Notes under the pieces: generated by a model | Seen by the model: the letters and a program-made list of their open reading frames with translations, nothing else | What the model was told of the DNA's origin: nothing | The model's database searches: none | Position numbers and translations under genes: made by a program | Shown here: one piece after another, positions 17,946 through 26,020 of the stretch | How positions within the stretch are numbered: position 1 is the stretch's first letter | Layout of the letters: every line of letters begins with the position of its first letter | NCBI RefSeq assembly: GCF_900099965.1 | Contig: NZ_FNDJ01000023.1 | Location: 1 to 64,000, forward strand | Length of the DNA: 64,000 nucleotides | Reading direction: 5' to 3' | DNA from: Nonomuraea jiangxiensis | Lineage (GTDB): Bacteria > Actinomycetota > Actinomycetes > Streptosporangiales > Streptosporangiaceae

Positions 17946-18460
17946 CCACTCGGAGAAGTTCCTGATCAGTGGGTACGGCGGCCGTGGTGGCGAGGACCTG
18001 CTCGGCGAGATCATGGCAGGCGGCCTGACCTCGCTGACGGGGCTGTGGCAGCAGATGGGCGTCCACCTGGAGTGGATGCGCCGGCACGACGCCACCGCCG
18101 AGCACCCCGTCGGCTTCTACGGCATAGACCTGGGCGGCCAGAACGCCTCCTTGATTCCCGCCCTGGACGCCGTTCTCGCCTACCTCGCGCAGGCCGATAG
18201 CGGATGGCAAATCGATCCGGCCGTCAGGGAGACGGCCATGGCCTTCGCCGCGACCTCAGCGTTCGCCGCCCCCGCCACCTTGGACCTCTATGCTCAGCTC
18301 GCCGTCGGCGACGAAGGACGCTCTGACGGCGGGCCTCGCCGGCCTCCCCGCGCGTATGCAGGGCCGGCGCCTGGAGTACATCCGGTGCACCACCGCCGAG
18401 AAGTACGAGCGCGCTCTGCGATCCACGCGCCACCTGCTCATCCTGGATTCGATCAACTTC
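17946..18460 (+). pseudogene. Erythromycin-esterase-family remnant
   Basis: The frame reads LWQQMGVHLEWMRRHDATAE, VGFYGIDLGGQNASLIPALD, AVLAYLAQAD, then after a frameshift near 18290-18310 continues DALTAGLAGLPARMQGRRLE, TAEKYERALRST. This is the middle and later part of the Ere/succinoglycan-biosynthesis fold. The N-terminal catalytic residues and the C-terminal third are missing, so it cannot be active. Confidence 0.5.
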
Positions 18461-18890
18461 CGTGAAGAGTTCGCTGGAAACCAGCGGCTATCTCTGCCAG
18501 GTGCGCACCGTACTCTGGTTCGCCTGGCTGGAACACGACACGGCGGCCTTCACGGCGGTCGACCAGCCAGCGGTGGCCATTGTGCTCTTCAAGCTGAGCA
18601 TCGTTGATCGCACGGAGAATCACCGGCCGGTAGACCAATTGCGCTCGCCAACCACCCACATACTTGGCCTGGATATGCGCTCTCACTGGCCTGCGACGGC
18701 GATGTGCGTAGCCGACCACGGTGACCGTTTCGTAGCCCATGCCCGCGAACCCGCCGACCACGTACAGCTTTGCCCCGGCTGGGAAGATCTTCTGGCTCCG
18801 AAATTCCGCGTGCGGGCCGTTCTGGCTGTACGGATACGGCAGCAGGGTGCCCACGATGCACCACTCCGGACTCCACGTCTCCTCGCTCAC
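18453..18890 (-). CDS. Hypothetical protein
   Basis: About 145 aa from GTG 18890 (VSEETWSPEWCIVGTLLPYP). The protein is basic and beta-rich: FPAGAKLYVVGGFAGMGYET, VTVVGYAHRRRRPVRAHIQA, WLVDRREGRRVVFQPGEPEY. No signal peptide or membrane segment. The frame is open 207 nt further upstream, through a tRNA-like sequence, so the start is uncertain. No family recognised. It overlaps the esterase remnant by a few bases in convergent orientation. Confidence 0.5.
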   Translation of the reverse strand: MSEETWSPEWCIVGTLLPYPYSQNGPHAEFRSQKIFPAGAKLYVVGGFAGMGYETVTVVGYAHRRRRPVRAHIQAKYVGGWRAQLVYRPVILRAINDAQLEEHNGHRWLVDRREGRRVVFQPGEPEYGAHLAEIAAGFQRTLHGS

Positions 18891-18944
18891 CACAGTATTT
18901 GACCATGCGGGCACGAGCGTGACGACGCCCACGACGCCCTCACA

Positions 18945-19000
18945 GGAAGTGGGCGGCACTAGGTTCGAACCAGCGACCCACCGCTTGCAAGGAGAACAAG
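18945..19000 (-). other. tRNA 3'-half-like sequence, possible attachment-site remnant
   Basis: Read on the minus strand, CTTGCAAGCGGTGGGTCGC is followed by GGTTCGAACC and a pairing CTAGT, giving an anticodon-loop 3' side, variable loop and T-arm of a tRNA. The 5' half is not present. A 3' tRNA half is what integrative elements leave at an att site. No integrase gene is adjacent, so this is tentative. Confidence 0.3.
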
Positions 19001-19341
19001 ATCCGCCTGGCAGGCCGCTCGCCTGGGCCGATCCCACACGCCTACCGTCGACACGGCCCAGTCCAAGAACCATGGCACGCGAATGGCACAACGCCATTCA
19101 TGACCCGCCGCGTTGCCCTCGTTGGTGAGTGCGCCGGCCAGCGGGCTACGCGGGTCGGCCTGCCAGGTCCGCGAGTCCTCACCGGTGAGTTTCTGCCACG
19201 GCTCGATACGCTCCAGCCAGCTGATCAGCCGGCGCAGGTCCCGCTGTTCGTTGGTGTCCACCTCTGGGACGCTACGCGGCCCCACGGCCACGACGCGAGG
19301 CGTTTTGAGCGGAGGGCCCCCATCGGCTGAGTCATCGGCGA

Positions 19342-19725
19342 TCAGCGCGGTGTGGTCGGGACGGACGTGCCCATCAAGGCAGCCAGCAGGGTGCGGCCGG
19401 TGTCGGTTAGCGAGTAGATGACGAGCTTGCGCTCGCGCCGCGAGGTGGCGAGCCCGGCGGTGCGCAGCGCGCGCAGGTGATGGGAGACGAGGTTCTGGGC
19501 CAGGTCGCAGACCCAGGCCAGGTCCCACACGCACATCGCGCCGCCTGCCTGCAGGGCCAGCGCGATACGCAGCCGGGAGGCGTCGGCCAGGGCCCTCGCC
19601 CGTGCCGCGGCGGCGGCGATCTCCGCCGTATCCGGCAGGCCGGCGCGCACGTCCTCGGCATACGGAAGGTCCAGGCACAACAGGTCGCACCGCTGCTGTT
19701 CGATCATCGGGTGCTCGGCGGCCAT
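19342..19725 (-). CDS. ArsR/SmtB-family metal-sensing repressor (CmtR/CadC-like)
   Basis: The 127-aa protein has a winged helix with recognition helix LAQNLVSHHLRALRTAGLAT and wing SRRERKLVIYSLT. Cysteines Cys13 and Cys17 (CDLLCLDLP) and Cys65 and Cys73 (MCVWDLAWVCDL) lie where Cd/Pb sensors of this family bind metal. The usual C-V-C-D-L has Trp in place of the second Cys, with another Cys six residues later. No metal transporter is next to it, so its target lies elsewhere or was lost. Confidence 0.8.
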   Translation of the reverse strand: MAAEHPMIEQQRCDLLCLDLPYAEDVRAGLPDTAEIAAAAARARALADASRLRIALALQAGGAMCVWDLAWVCDLAQNLVSHHLRALRTAGLATSRRERKLVIYSLTDTGRTLLAALMGTSVPTTPR

Positions 19726-19869
19726 CGCGTCACCGTAACAGGCTCGCCGGAGGCGATCGGCGCCAGGGGGCCCGGGTACCCCGGCCGGTACTGCTCCTGC
19801 TCGGCCGGCGGCGTTGGAGCCGCGGCCCGTGGGCGAGCGGACGATGACTGACTGTGGCTGACTGGCTGA

Positions 19870-20181
19870 CTATGGCTGACCGTGGGTGACCGTGGCTCCT
19901 GGACGCAGCCCGGCGAGGGGCGGAGGTGACCCGGCTGCCATGACCCGATCAGCGCCGACATCGCCGTCGGAGTCATGATCCCCGACGGCCCGCCGCAGCC
20001 GGTGACCGTCCGGGAACTCGACCCCGGCGGCGATGTCGGCGTAGCTGACCTCGCGCCCGTGGTTGCAGCGCAGCCAGATCATCACGTCGGCGACGTCGTT
20101 CTCGGCTTGCGTGAAGCCCATCGCGTCGCGCCGTGAGGCCCTCCGCGAGGCCTGCTGTCGGGATGTCTGCCGCCGGCTCAC
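19870..20181 (-). CDS. Small hypothetical protein
   Basis: The 103-aa protein has a start that overlaps the stop of the upstream gene by 4 nt (ATGA), implying coupled translation. An Arg/Gln/Ser-rich N-terminus is followed by GFTQAENDVADVMIWLRCNH, REVSYADIAAGVEFPDGHRL, which looks like a short winged-helix or helical domain. The C-terminal Gly/Pro-rich tail may be non-native sequence. Function unknown. Confidence 0.45.
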   Translation of the reverse strand: MSRRQTSRQQASRRASRRDAMGFTQAENDVADVMIWLRCNHGREVSYADIAAGVEFPDGHRLRRAVGDHDSDGDVGADRVMAAGSPPPLAGLRPGATVTHGQP

Positions 20182-20480
20182 AGCAGCCCGCCGTTCTCGT
20201 CCAGGAACTTCGCCAGCGCGGCGTCGCCCAGCGCCGAGCCGGTGGCCAGGTCCCGGACGGCGGCGATGGCCGCCTCGGCGCCGTCGCAGAGCTCGGCGAT
20301 GGCCTCAGCGCGATCGGCGGTGAACCGGATCTGCTGCTTGTGCAGCCGCGCCAGCGCCCGTGAGCCGGCCATGCGGACCTAGGCCATGGCGTTGAAGACG
20401 TCCATGGACGCGTCGGCGGCCAGCAGCGCGGTCTTGACCGCCTTCGGATGGCCGATGACGTAGGCGGTGGCCGAGGGCAT
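20178..20480 (-). pseudogene. Small hypothetical protein interrupted by an in-frame amber codon
   Basis: ATG 20480, with AGAAGGG upstream at good spacing, opens MPSATAYVIGHPKAVKTALL, AADASMDVFNAMA, then TAG at 20379-20381. The same frame continues with MAGSRALARLHKQQIRFTAD, RAEAIAELCDGAEAAIAAVR to a stop at 20178. The two parts share helical character and read as one protein of about 100 aa broken by a nonsense mutation. Reinitiation at ATG 20372 could still make the C-terminal 64 residues. Confidence 0.45.
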
Positions 20481-20934
20481 GCGGGAAACGCCCTTCTTTG
20501 CCCCGCCGGTCTGGGTGCGGCCTGTTCTGGCTTTGAACTGCCACTCTCTGGGCATATGCGACTACAGAAAGTAGCCGGGAGGGATCTATGGGACTTCCAC
20601 AAGGACGGTTCTCCGTCTACCGGGGCCCACCCCGCAGCTGTACACCATCAGCCGGATCAACGGCTAAGCGCCGAGCGCTAAACCCTGCCATCGCGATCAC
20701 AGCAGCTTCTGCGATCACGATGGGCAGGGTTGTGACACGCACCCGCGGAACGATCTACGGCAGCCAAAGCCGATCTTGACTGCGGTCGATACCGCGTTTC
20801 CGCTGGTAGGAGCATCTCTCCGCATAGACGATCTCTACAGAACACCACGGCTGGCGGCCGCTCACGCCGCCTGTCCGGCGCGGTTCAACCCTCCCGGGGA
20901 CCGCCGCGTCAGCCGTCAACGGTAAGGGAGCACA
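20481..20934. other. Intergenic region with long imperfect hairpin
   Basis: No gene seen. AACCCTGCCATCGCGATC (20681-20698) pairs with CGATCACGATGGGCAGGGTT (20712-20731) with one bulge and one mismatch, forming a stem of about 18 bp. The last 60 nt hold the leader of the I36-type gene, with AAGGGAG just before its start. Confidence 0.5.
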
Positions 20935-21669
20935 ATGAGCGACAACACGGAACCGAAGCTGATCTACGGCCAGGGCGCCGAGGCGTGCCCTGAGGGGCAC
21001 TTCTGTCTCTACCGGGCCAATAACTTCAACGCGGGTCAGAGCCCGGGGCGTGGTGACAAGATCCTGGCCATTCCGACGGGCGCGTATGTCAACGACTTCT
21101 CCGAGTACGGGTTCGACCACAGCGGCGACGGGGTGAGTGCCGTCGTCAACAACACGGTCGAGGACAACGCGCTCTTCTCGGCCGCCAACCAGCAGGGACA
21201 CTCACTGCCGGTGGACCGGGGGACCTCGATCGCGAGGCTGGCGGACATCCCCATGGCCGGGAGCCCGAACGGCTCCTGGAACGACCAGGCCCAGTCCGCG
21301 CTGGCCTCCCGCTTCGTGGGGAACCTGCGCGTGGACCAGGAATTGCGGGGCCACTGGGCGGAAGGCCCGGGGCACCTCTACTCCTACCGGCTCACGATGC
21401 ACGCCGAGGACACCCGCGTCATGAAATGGGCCGTGGGCTTCGGTGACCTGCCGGAGGGAACTTCACTGTCCAAGAGCTTCATCGACACCTTCTGGGGCGA
21501 GATCCTCCGTGACGGCACCGACGGTGCCGTCCTGCTCGGCTCCCCTGAGGGCGGCGGACACAGCGTCGATCCCGGGACGGCCCTCCCCATCGACATCCAG
21601 GTCATCTACCCCGGCCAAAACCCCGCCTACGAACGCCTCACCGGCCTGAACGCCCAGCAACTGGGCTGA
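20935..21669 (+). CDS. Peptidase inhibitor I36 / beta-gamma-crystallin-like protein
   Basis: The 244-aa protein has near its N-terminus CPEGHFCLYRANNFN, then a Tyr/Phe/Ser-rich stretch and VVNNTVEDNALFSAAN. This is the C-P-x-G-x-x-C-x-Y signature of actinomycete I36-type inhibitors (SMPI-like) and related crystallin folds. The remaining 140 residues (LYSYRLTMHAEDTRVMKWAV) look like a separate beta domain. Unlike most of the family it has no signal peptide from this ATG, which has a strong site AAGGGAG. A terminator follows. Confidence 0.65.
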   Translation: MSDNTEPKLIYGQGAEACPEGHFCLYRANNFNAGQSPGRGDKILAIPTGAYVNDFSEYGFDHSGDGVSAVVNNTVEDNALFSAANQQGHSLPVDRGTSIARLADIPMAGSPNGSWNDQAQSALASRFVGNLRVDQELRGHWAEGPGHLYSYRLTMHAEDTRVMKWAVGFGDLPEGTSLSKSFIDTFWGEILRDGTDGAVLLGSPEGGGHSVDPGTALPIDIQVIYPGQNPAYERLTGLNAQQLG

Positions 21670-21689
21670 CCCGGCACCCGGTGGCCCCA

Positions 21690-21727
21690 CCGAACTCCCC
21701 TGGACGGCCGCGTCTGGGGGAGTTCGG
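21690..21727 (+). terminator. Intrinsic-type terminator hairpin
   Basis: CCGAACTCCCC (21690-21700) and GGGGAGTTCGG (21717-21727) form an 11-bp perfect stem, 21 nt after the stop of the I36-type gene. Confidence 0.75.
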
Positions 21728-21907
21728 CCCGATCCGGCATGGGCCTCGCCGCCTGGGAACTGACCGCCGAGGAGAAGGCGACCTATCTGTCCTGACCCGG
21801 CCCCGGCCAGAGGGCGCGGCCTGCTCGGACCGCCCTACGCAGAAAGACGGCTTGCCGGAGGCACCCGGATATGCCTTGGATGCAACGTGCCTTCAGAGAC
21901 AGTCGAC

Positions 21908-21980
21908 GTGCCTTACGTGCCTGACAAGATCATCGAGCTCTGACCTGCTAGAAGAAGTCAATAACCCAAGATAACGATCG
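21908..21980 (-). repeat. Right terminus-like repeat of a 7.8-kb segment
   Basis: ACCCAAGATAACGATCG (21964-21980) is the exact complement of 14134-14150. GTGCCTTACGTGCCTGACA (21908-21926) mirrors 14187-14205 with one difference, and a further partial copy (ACGTGCCTT) is at 21886. The stretch 21728-22065 holds no gene apart from a short open tail ending at 21795. Confidence 0.65.
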
Positions 21981-22065
21981 AGGTCACCCTACGGGCGATC
22001 CCGGGAACGGACCCCGACACAGTGACGGGTCATAGCCTCCTTGCCTTCGGGCAAGGAGACGTGGC

Positions 22066-22512
22066 CTACAGCATCACGGCGAGCGTCGCCCAGGAGGCGG
22101 CGGCCCCGGCCGCCGCGCCCGCGAGCGCCTGGGCGGGGGAGTGGTGGGACACCTGAACGCGGGCCCACCCGATCACCGCCACCAGCACAGCCCCGACCAC
22201 CAGCATCGGCAGCGCGGGCAGCACGAACGCGAGCACCACGGCGGTACCGGCCGACACCCCCGTGTGGAAGCTGACCTTCCACACCAGCGTGATCGGGCCC
22301 ATCACCAGAACCCAGGCCAGCATCACGGCCGCCGACGCCACCACCACCTGCGGCGCATCCAAGAGGACAAGCACGGCAAGGCCCACCACCACGGCGGCGA
22401 ACCCCGCCGCCATCGGCCCCTTCCGCGACTTTCGCTCCACCAGGTGAATCGAGTCGAGACGGCCCGACCGCACCCCGGCCGCGATCACGGCCGCGATCAC
22501 GGCCGCGGGCAC
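22066..22512 (-). CDS. PAP2-type phosphatase-like membrane protein, probably 5'-truncated
   Basis: About 148 aa from GTG 22512, with four or five hydrophobic helices. WKVSFHTGVSAG matches the K-x-S-x-H-T/S-G motif and WARVQVSHHSPAQALAGAAA matches the final R-x-x-x-x-x-H-x-x-x-Q motif of phosphatidic-acid-phosphatase-like proteins. It lacks the first helix and the start-proximal part typical of about 200-aa actinomycete relatives. Likely dephosphorylates lipid phosphates at the membrane if still functional. Confidence 0.6.
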   Translation of the reverse strand: MPAAVIAAVIAAGVRSGRLDSIHLVERKSRKGPMAAGFAAVVVGLAVLVLLDAPQVVVASAAVMLAWVLVMGPITLVWKVSFHTGVSAGTAVVLAFVLPALPMLVVGAVLVAVIGWARVQVSHHSPAQALAGAAAGAAASWATLAVML

Positions 22513-22530
22513 GCCCGCGCATACGCCTCC

Positions 22531-22674
22531 TCAGGGATCTCCGTCCCGCCTCGACCGGGGTCCCTCGGCCATCCGCTCGGCCGACTGGTCTGCACGGTAG
22601 ATCACCGTCATGTACGTGCACTGCCGCTCGTTCAGGCCATCCCACGCCTCGACGGCACGTTTCGATGGGGGCAT
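22531..22674 (-). pseudogene. Short N-terminal remnant
   Basis: 47 codons: MPPSKRAVEAWDGLNERQCT, YMTVIYRADQSAERMAEG, then a stop. The opening resembles the N-terminus of longer actinomycete accessory proteins of unknown function. It is cut short where the PAP2 fragment begins. Confidence 0.35.
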
Positions 22675-22842
22675 AAGGGGACGCTACCAACCGCCACCGA
22701 CGCCACCCAAGCGTTCGGCCACGCACGTGCGGAGTGGAGAGCCCTCGGCCGGAGTGGAGGGCACTCGGCAACCTGGTTGTGAGGAAGGCTCAGCGGCTAG
22801 ATGACCCAGCAGGCCCGCAGGACCTGCCTGGAATCGAACCAG

Positions 22843-22871
22843 GAGAAGGAAGCCGTCAAATGGCCTCACGA
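22843..22871 (+). repeat. 29-bp direct repeat, copy 1
   Basis: Starts GAGAAGGAAGCC and ends ATGGCCTCACGA. 26 of 29 positions match 22919-22947. It is preceded by CCTGGAATCGAACCAGG, a perfect tRNA T-arm shape on the minus strand. Confidence 0.6.
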
Positions 22872-22918
22872 CCAGGGTGCGAGGAAAGCGGGAGAACTAG
22901 AGATTTTTCCAAGAAGGT

Positions 22919-22947
22919 GAGAAGGAAGCCCTCCCATGGCCTCACGA
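22919..22947 (+). repeat. 29-bp direct repeat, copy 2
   Basis: GAGAAGGAAGCC...ATGGCCTCACGA, 76 nt downstream of copy 1, just before the 3' end of the TerD-like gene. Confidence 0.6.
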
Positions 22948-22958
22948 TCTTTACTCTA

Positions 22959-25136
22959 TCAGGCGGGGATCAGCTCATGCAGGGTCGCCGGCGTGTACAC
23001 CCGCGCCCCGTCCGGCAGCCCGGCCGGCACCTGCAGCCCGATGTAGGTGGTGTGCTCGCCTGGCGAGCTCTTGGCCCGCAGCAGGCCGGCCAGGTACCGG
23101 ACCCGCAGCTGGTCTCGTTCGACGATCGACCGCACCAGCAGTGAGGTCGTGACCCGGTTACCCTCGACCTGGTTGAAGCGGGCGTGCCCGTTCAGGTACA
23201 GGTGCAGCCACTTCACCCGCCACGCGCCGTCGACGCCGCGCAGGAATGCCAGCGGCAGCGCGACCCGGCCCGCGCCGCGCAGGTCGGACTTCATCCGCAC
23301 GGTGCGAGGCTCGAACGGTAACCCCTCCTGGCCGGCGTCCCTGGTCATGTAGCCGAAGAACGCCTCGGCCGCCTCGTCGAACGCCTCGCCGGCGTAGATG
23401 TTCACCTGCGGGATGATGATCGGCTTGGTCGCCTGGGCGAGGCGGATGTTGATGAACTCACTCGCGCCGTTGGTGGCGTCGGTGAGGTCGCCGGAGTATT
23501 CGGCGAAGGCGTTGCGGTAGCTGGTCCACGAGATGTGCTCGGGGGTGCCGTAGGAGGTGTCCAGCATCAGAGCCGACAGGTCGTAATCAGTGCGCCGCTC
23601 GGCCTGACGCCAGTAGACGAAGAACCGCAACAGCTCGCCGTCCACCGCCGAAAGAGAGCCGCGCGGCAGCATGCCGAGCCCCGGCGCGGCGGCCTTGCCG
23701 GACAGCGGCAGCGCGACGTCCAGCACGTCCGGATCGACGATCAGCTCGCCCGGGTCGGGCAGGCGTCGGGTGACCTCCTCGTCGAGGATGGCCACCGCCC
23801 GCGCCACGACCTCCGTGTCCAGCGGCGGCCGGGCGTCGGCTGCCGCCCACGCCCGGCTGTGCCGGTTGGCGAAGACGCGGCCAGCAGCAGGAGCGGCCCG
23901 GTTCTGCAGGTGCTCGCGCAACGAGAGCAGCACCCGGCCGGACGCCTGCGCCGCCGCCTCCTCCATGGCGTCGAGGACAGCCGACGCCGACTCGCCGATC
24001 CGCAGCAGGTGGTCGAGACGGCGAAGCAGCGCGCCAGGCGCCTTCTCCAGCAGGCGTACCGCCTCGCCGGCGCGGTCGGCCAGCAGGGCCGCCTCCACCC
24101 GGGCGTCGAGGCTGCGCGCGCGACGATCACCTCGCGCGACCTCGAACACCTGGGCGGCGGCCGGGAACTGCGGGTACTCGTGCGGGTGCAGCCGCTCGCC
24201 GAGCCGCTTCCACTGCTCACGGTGGCGCGGCACGTCGCCGAGCTTCGCCGGGGACGCGACCGCGTCCAACGCCTGCAGGAGGGCACGGCGCTCGGCCCGC
24301 CGGAACGAACGGAACCGGGTGGGCGCGGCCAGCGTGACGTCGCCGCCGGACGCGCCGCAGGCGAGCCGGAGCACGTCGGTCACCGTGTCCACGAGCAGCG
24401 GCCTGCCCGCGGCCAAGCGGAGCTCGTTGATGACGGCGCGGTTCTCCCGCACCGGGATGCGCTCCGGCTGCTCAGTGCACGATGCGGCCAGCGTCCGCAG
24501 GGCGTTCAGGTCCTCGGCGGCCAGCGGCACCTCCGAGCCCGCCAGCGACAAGTACAGCTCGCGCGCTTCCGACTCCAGGCTGCCGCCGAGCTCCAGCACG
24601 CTCACCCGGTCGCCGGCCAGCGGGATCAGTTCGGCGTGGGCGGCCAGCAAGTCGGCGTAGGTGTGCTGGTAGCGGCCGTAGCCGGGCAGCGCGAGCAGGT
24701 TGAGCGTCGCCGGCTGCACGCGCGTGGCGGCGACCGGGTCAAGCAGCGCCTCGCGCAGCAGCCCGGCCCAGAACTCCACAGTGTCGGGCACATTACGGGG
24801 AAAGTTGAGGAAGTAGGCGTTGTGCTGCACCTGGTCACCGACCAGGGGGCGGACGGCGGCCAGAACGCGCACGCCCAGATCGACCACGGTCTCTCCGCGC
24901 AGCCTCGACAGCCGCTCCAGCAAGGCCGCCGAGCATTTGAAGCCGACACTCAGCAGGGCGGCGTCGAGTTGACGGGCGGCGACCTCTCCCCAGCCCGGGT
25001 GCGAACCGGCAGGGGCGTCGCCGATAGGGACACGCAGCCGCCGGGCGATGACGAGGCCTTCAAGATTGTCCACGAGCGCACCATATAGCTGGTAGATGTC
25101 GTATGCCGTGCCATTTTCGCCGGGTGAGATCATCAT
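22959..25136 (-). CDS. TerD-like protein of the MXAN_6230/SCO0854 type, without RING cysteines
   Basis: About 725 aa. The C-terminal 200 residues match TerD/TerF folds: MLPRGSLSAVDGELLRFFVY, TDYDLSALMLD (Asp-rich calcium-site segment), AEYSGDLTDA, ATKPIIIPQVNIYAGEAFDE, FGYMTRD. The preceding 500 residues follow the long helical layout I associate with SCO0854-type RING proteins (HNAYFLNFPRNVPDT, LALPGYGRYQHTYADLLAAH, EQWKRLGERLHPHEYPQFPA). Where those have RING cysteines, none is seen here. Probably a cytosolic scaffold in tellurite/stress-type systems. The start is uncertain: ATG 25136 or a little upstream. It is divergent from the RiPP locus. Confidence 0.65.
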   Translation of the reverse strand: MMISPGENGTAYDIYQLYGALVDNLEGLVIARRLRVPIGDAPAGSHPGWGEVAARQLDAALLSVGFKCSAALLERLSRLRGETVVDLGVRVLAAVRPLVGDQVQHNAYFLNFPRNVPDTVEFWAGLLREALLDPVAATRVQPATLNLLALPGYGRYQHTYADLLAAHAELIPLAGDRVSVLELGGSLESEARELYLSLAGSEVPLAAEDLNALRTLAASCTEQPERIPVRENRAVINELRLAAGRPLLVDTVTDVLRLACGASGGDVTLAAPTRFRSFRRAERRALLQALDAVASPAKLGDVPRHREQWKRLGERLHPHEYPQFPAAAQVFEVARGDRRARSLDARVEAALLADRAGEAVRLLEKAPGALLRRLDHLLRIGESASAVLDAMEEAAAQASGRVLLSLREHLQNRAAPAAGRVFANRHSRAWAAADARPPLDTEVVARAVAILDEEVTRRLPDPGELIVDPDVLDVALPLSGKAAAPGLGMLPRGSLSAVDGELLRFFVYWRQAERRTDYDLSALMLDTSYGTPEHISWTSYRNAFAEYSGDLTDATNGASEFINIRLAQATKPIIIPQVNIYAGEAFDEAAEAFFGYMTRDAGQEGLPFEPRTVRMKSDLRGAGRVALPLAFLRGVDGAWRVKWLHLYLNGHARFNQVEGNRVTTSLLVRSIVERDQLRVRYLAGLLRAKSSPGEHTTYIGLQVPAGLPDGARVYTPATLHELIPA

Positions 25137-25424
25137 CGGATCGGGCACGTCTCCTGCTGAGTTCACGGGAGCGGCGGTACCCGGGGGATCGGGCTCGCGG
25201 TCGCCAAGCGGCCCGGGTCCACGCCTGAATCGCCAAGATTCTCCCGGTGGTGTATCCCCGGCCACGGTTGGCGCGAAGCCGTCCCTGAGCCCTTCCCCTC
25301 CCACGCAGGGGGTCGCGGCGGAGAAAGGGAGAACGTCCTCAGTGGGCCCGGCGCAGTGATTTCCCTATGCCTGTGAGACCGCACCACGTGCACCCCGTTC
25401 TCAGGCGAGGGGCGTGGGACTTCG

Positions 25425-25590
25425 CCGGAGGGAACGGGGCTGGCGCTCGCCGGCGTGTCCTTCATCACCGGCGCCTCCGCGCAGAGCCCGACGCTGTTCA
25501 ACGCGGCCGGCTACGCCATCCCGGGCGGCATCTTCTTCCTCATCTCGGCCCTCCGCCTCGGCCGCGCCGCGCGGGCGGGCGACACCTGAG
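25425..25590 (+). pseudogene. Membrane-protein C-terminal remnant
   Basis: The frame GTGLALAGVSFITGASAQSP, TLFNAAGYAIPGGIFFLISA, LRLGRAARAGDT ends at a stop. It has two hydrophobic segments and a basic tail, without a start. The rest of 25137-25859 shows no gene before the precursor peptide. Confidence 0.35.
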
Positions 25591-25859
25591 CCGTCAGCAA
25601 CCGGTGGCGGCGTGAATCGAAGACGCCGGGCGGCAAGGGGCACGGATTCGCCCGGTGAATGTCCGGAGAATGCCCGGTCGGTGACCTGGGCGAACGCCCT
25701 TCCACGGGTGAAGACTCAGCAATAACGCCCTCAGCGGCACAAGAAAAGCCGGAATGCCCGTGACACTGCGGCACGGGTTCTCCCGCGGTTCGGAGCCGCT
25801 GATTCCTGTTACCGGGTCCGTGCACGTCGCGGGCCCGCGACAACAAGAAGGGAAGTCAC

Positions 25860-26012
25860 ATGGAAATGACGTCGCACAACGAATTCGACCGGCACGAAGG
25901 GCGGGGCCCCGTTCTCGTCGACATCGCGGACATCATCGTGTCGGAGGAGTCGGTCGCCGCTCTGCAGGACCGGCAGCTCTGGATGCGGCCGCAGCGGGAC
26001 GTCGGTCACTGA
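25860..26012 (+). CDS. RiPP precursor peptide (candidate)
   Basis: A 50-aa peptide: MEMTSHNEFDRHEGRGPVLV, DIADIIVSEESVAALQDRQL, WMRPQRDVGH. The ATG has a good site (AAGAAGGGAAG, 4-5 nt upstream). The acidic/hydrophobic middle (VLVDIADIIVSEESVAAL) looks like a leader recognition segment. The C-terminal 14 residues hold three Arg (38, 43, 46), one Trp, one Pro and a terminal His. The gene lies directly before five co-directional genes, including an arginase-fold enzyme and three oxygenases, with a strong hairpin in between. No Cys, Ser-rich core or double-Gly site. The precursor role is inferred from size, position and context. Confidence 0.7.
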   Translation: MEMTSHNEFDRHEGRGPVLVDIADIIVSEESVAALQDRQLWMRPQRDVGH

Positions 26013-26020
26013 TCCGCAGG

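Noticed and set aside
24500..25088. Plus-strand frame of more than 500 codons antisense to the TerD-like gene
   Set aside because: Reads as Arg/Gln/Val-rich noise without domains, while the minus-strand frame has TerD motifs.
22959..25304. Large protein beside the RiPP genes considered as a LanB-type dehydratase
   Set aside because: Its C-terminus is a TerD fold and no dehydratase motif is visible; it is also on the opposite strand.
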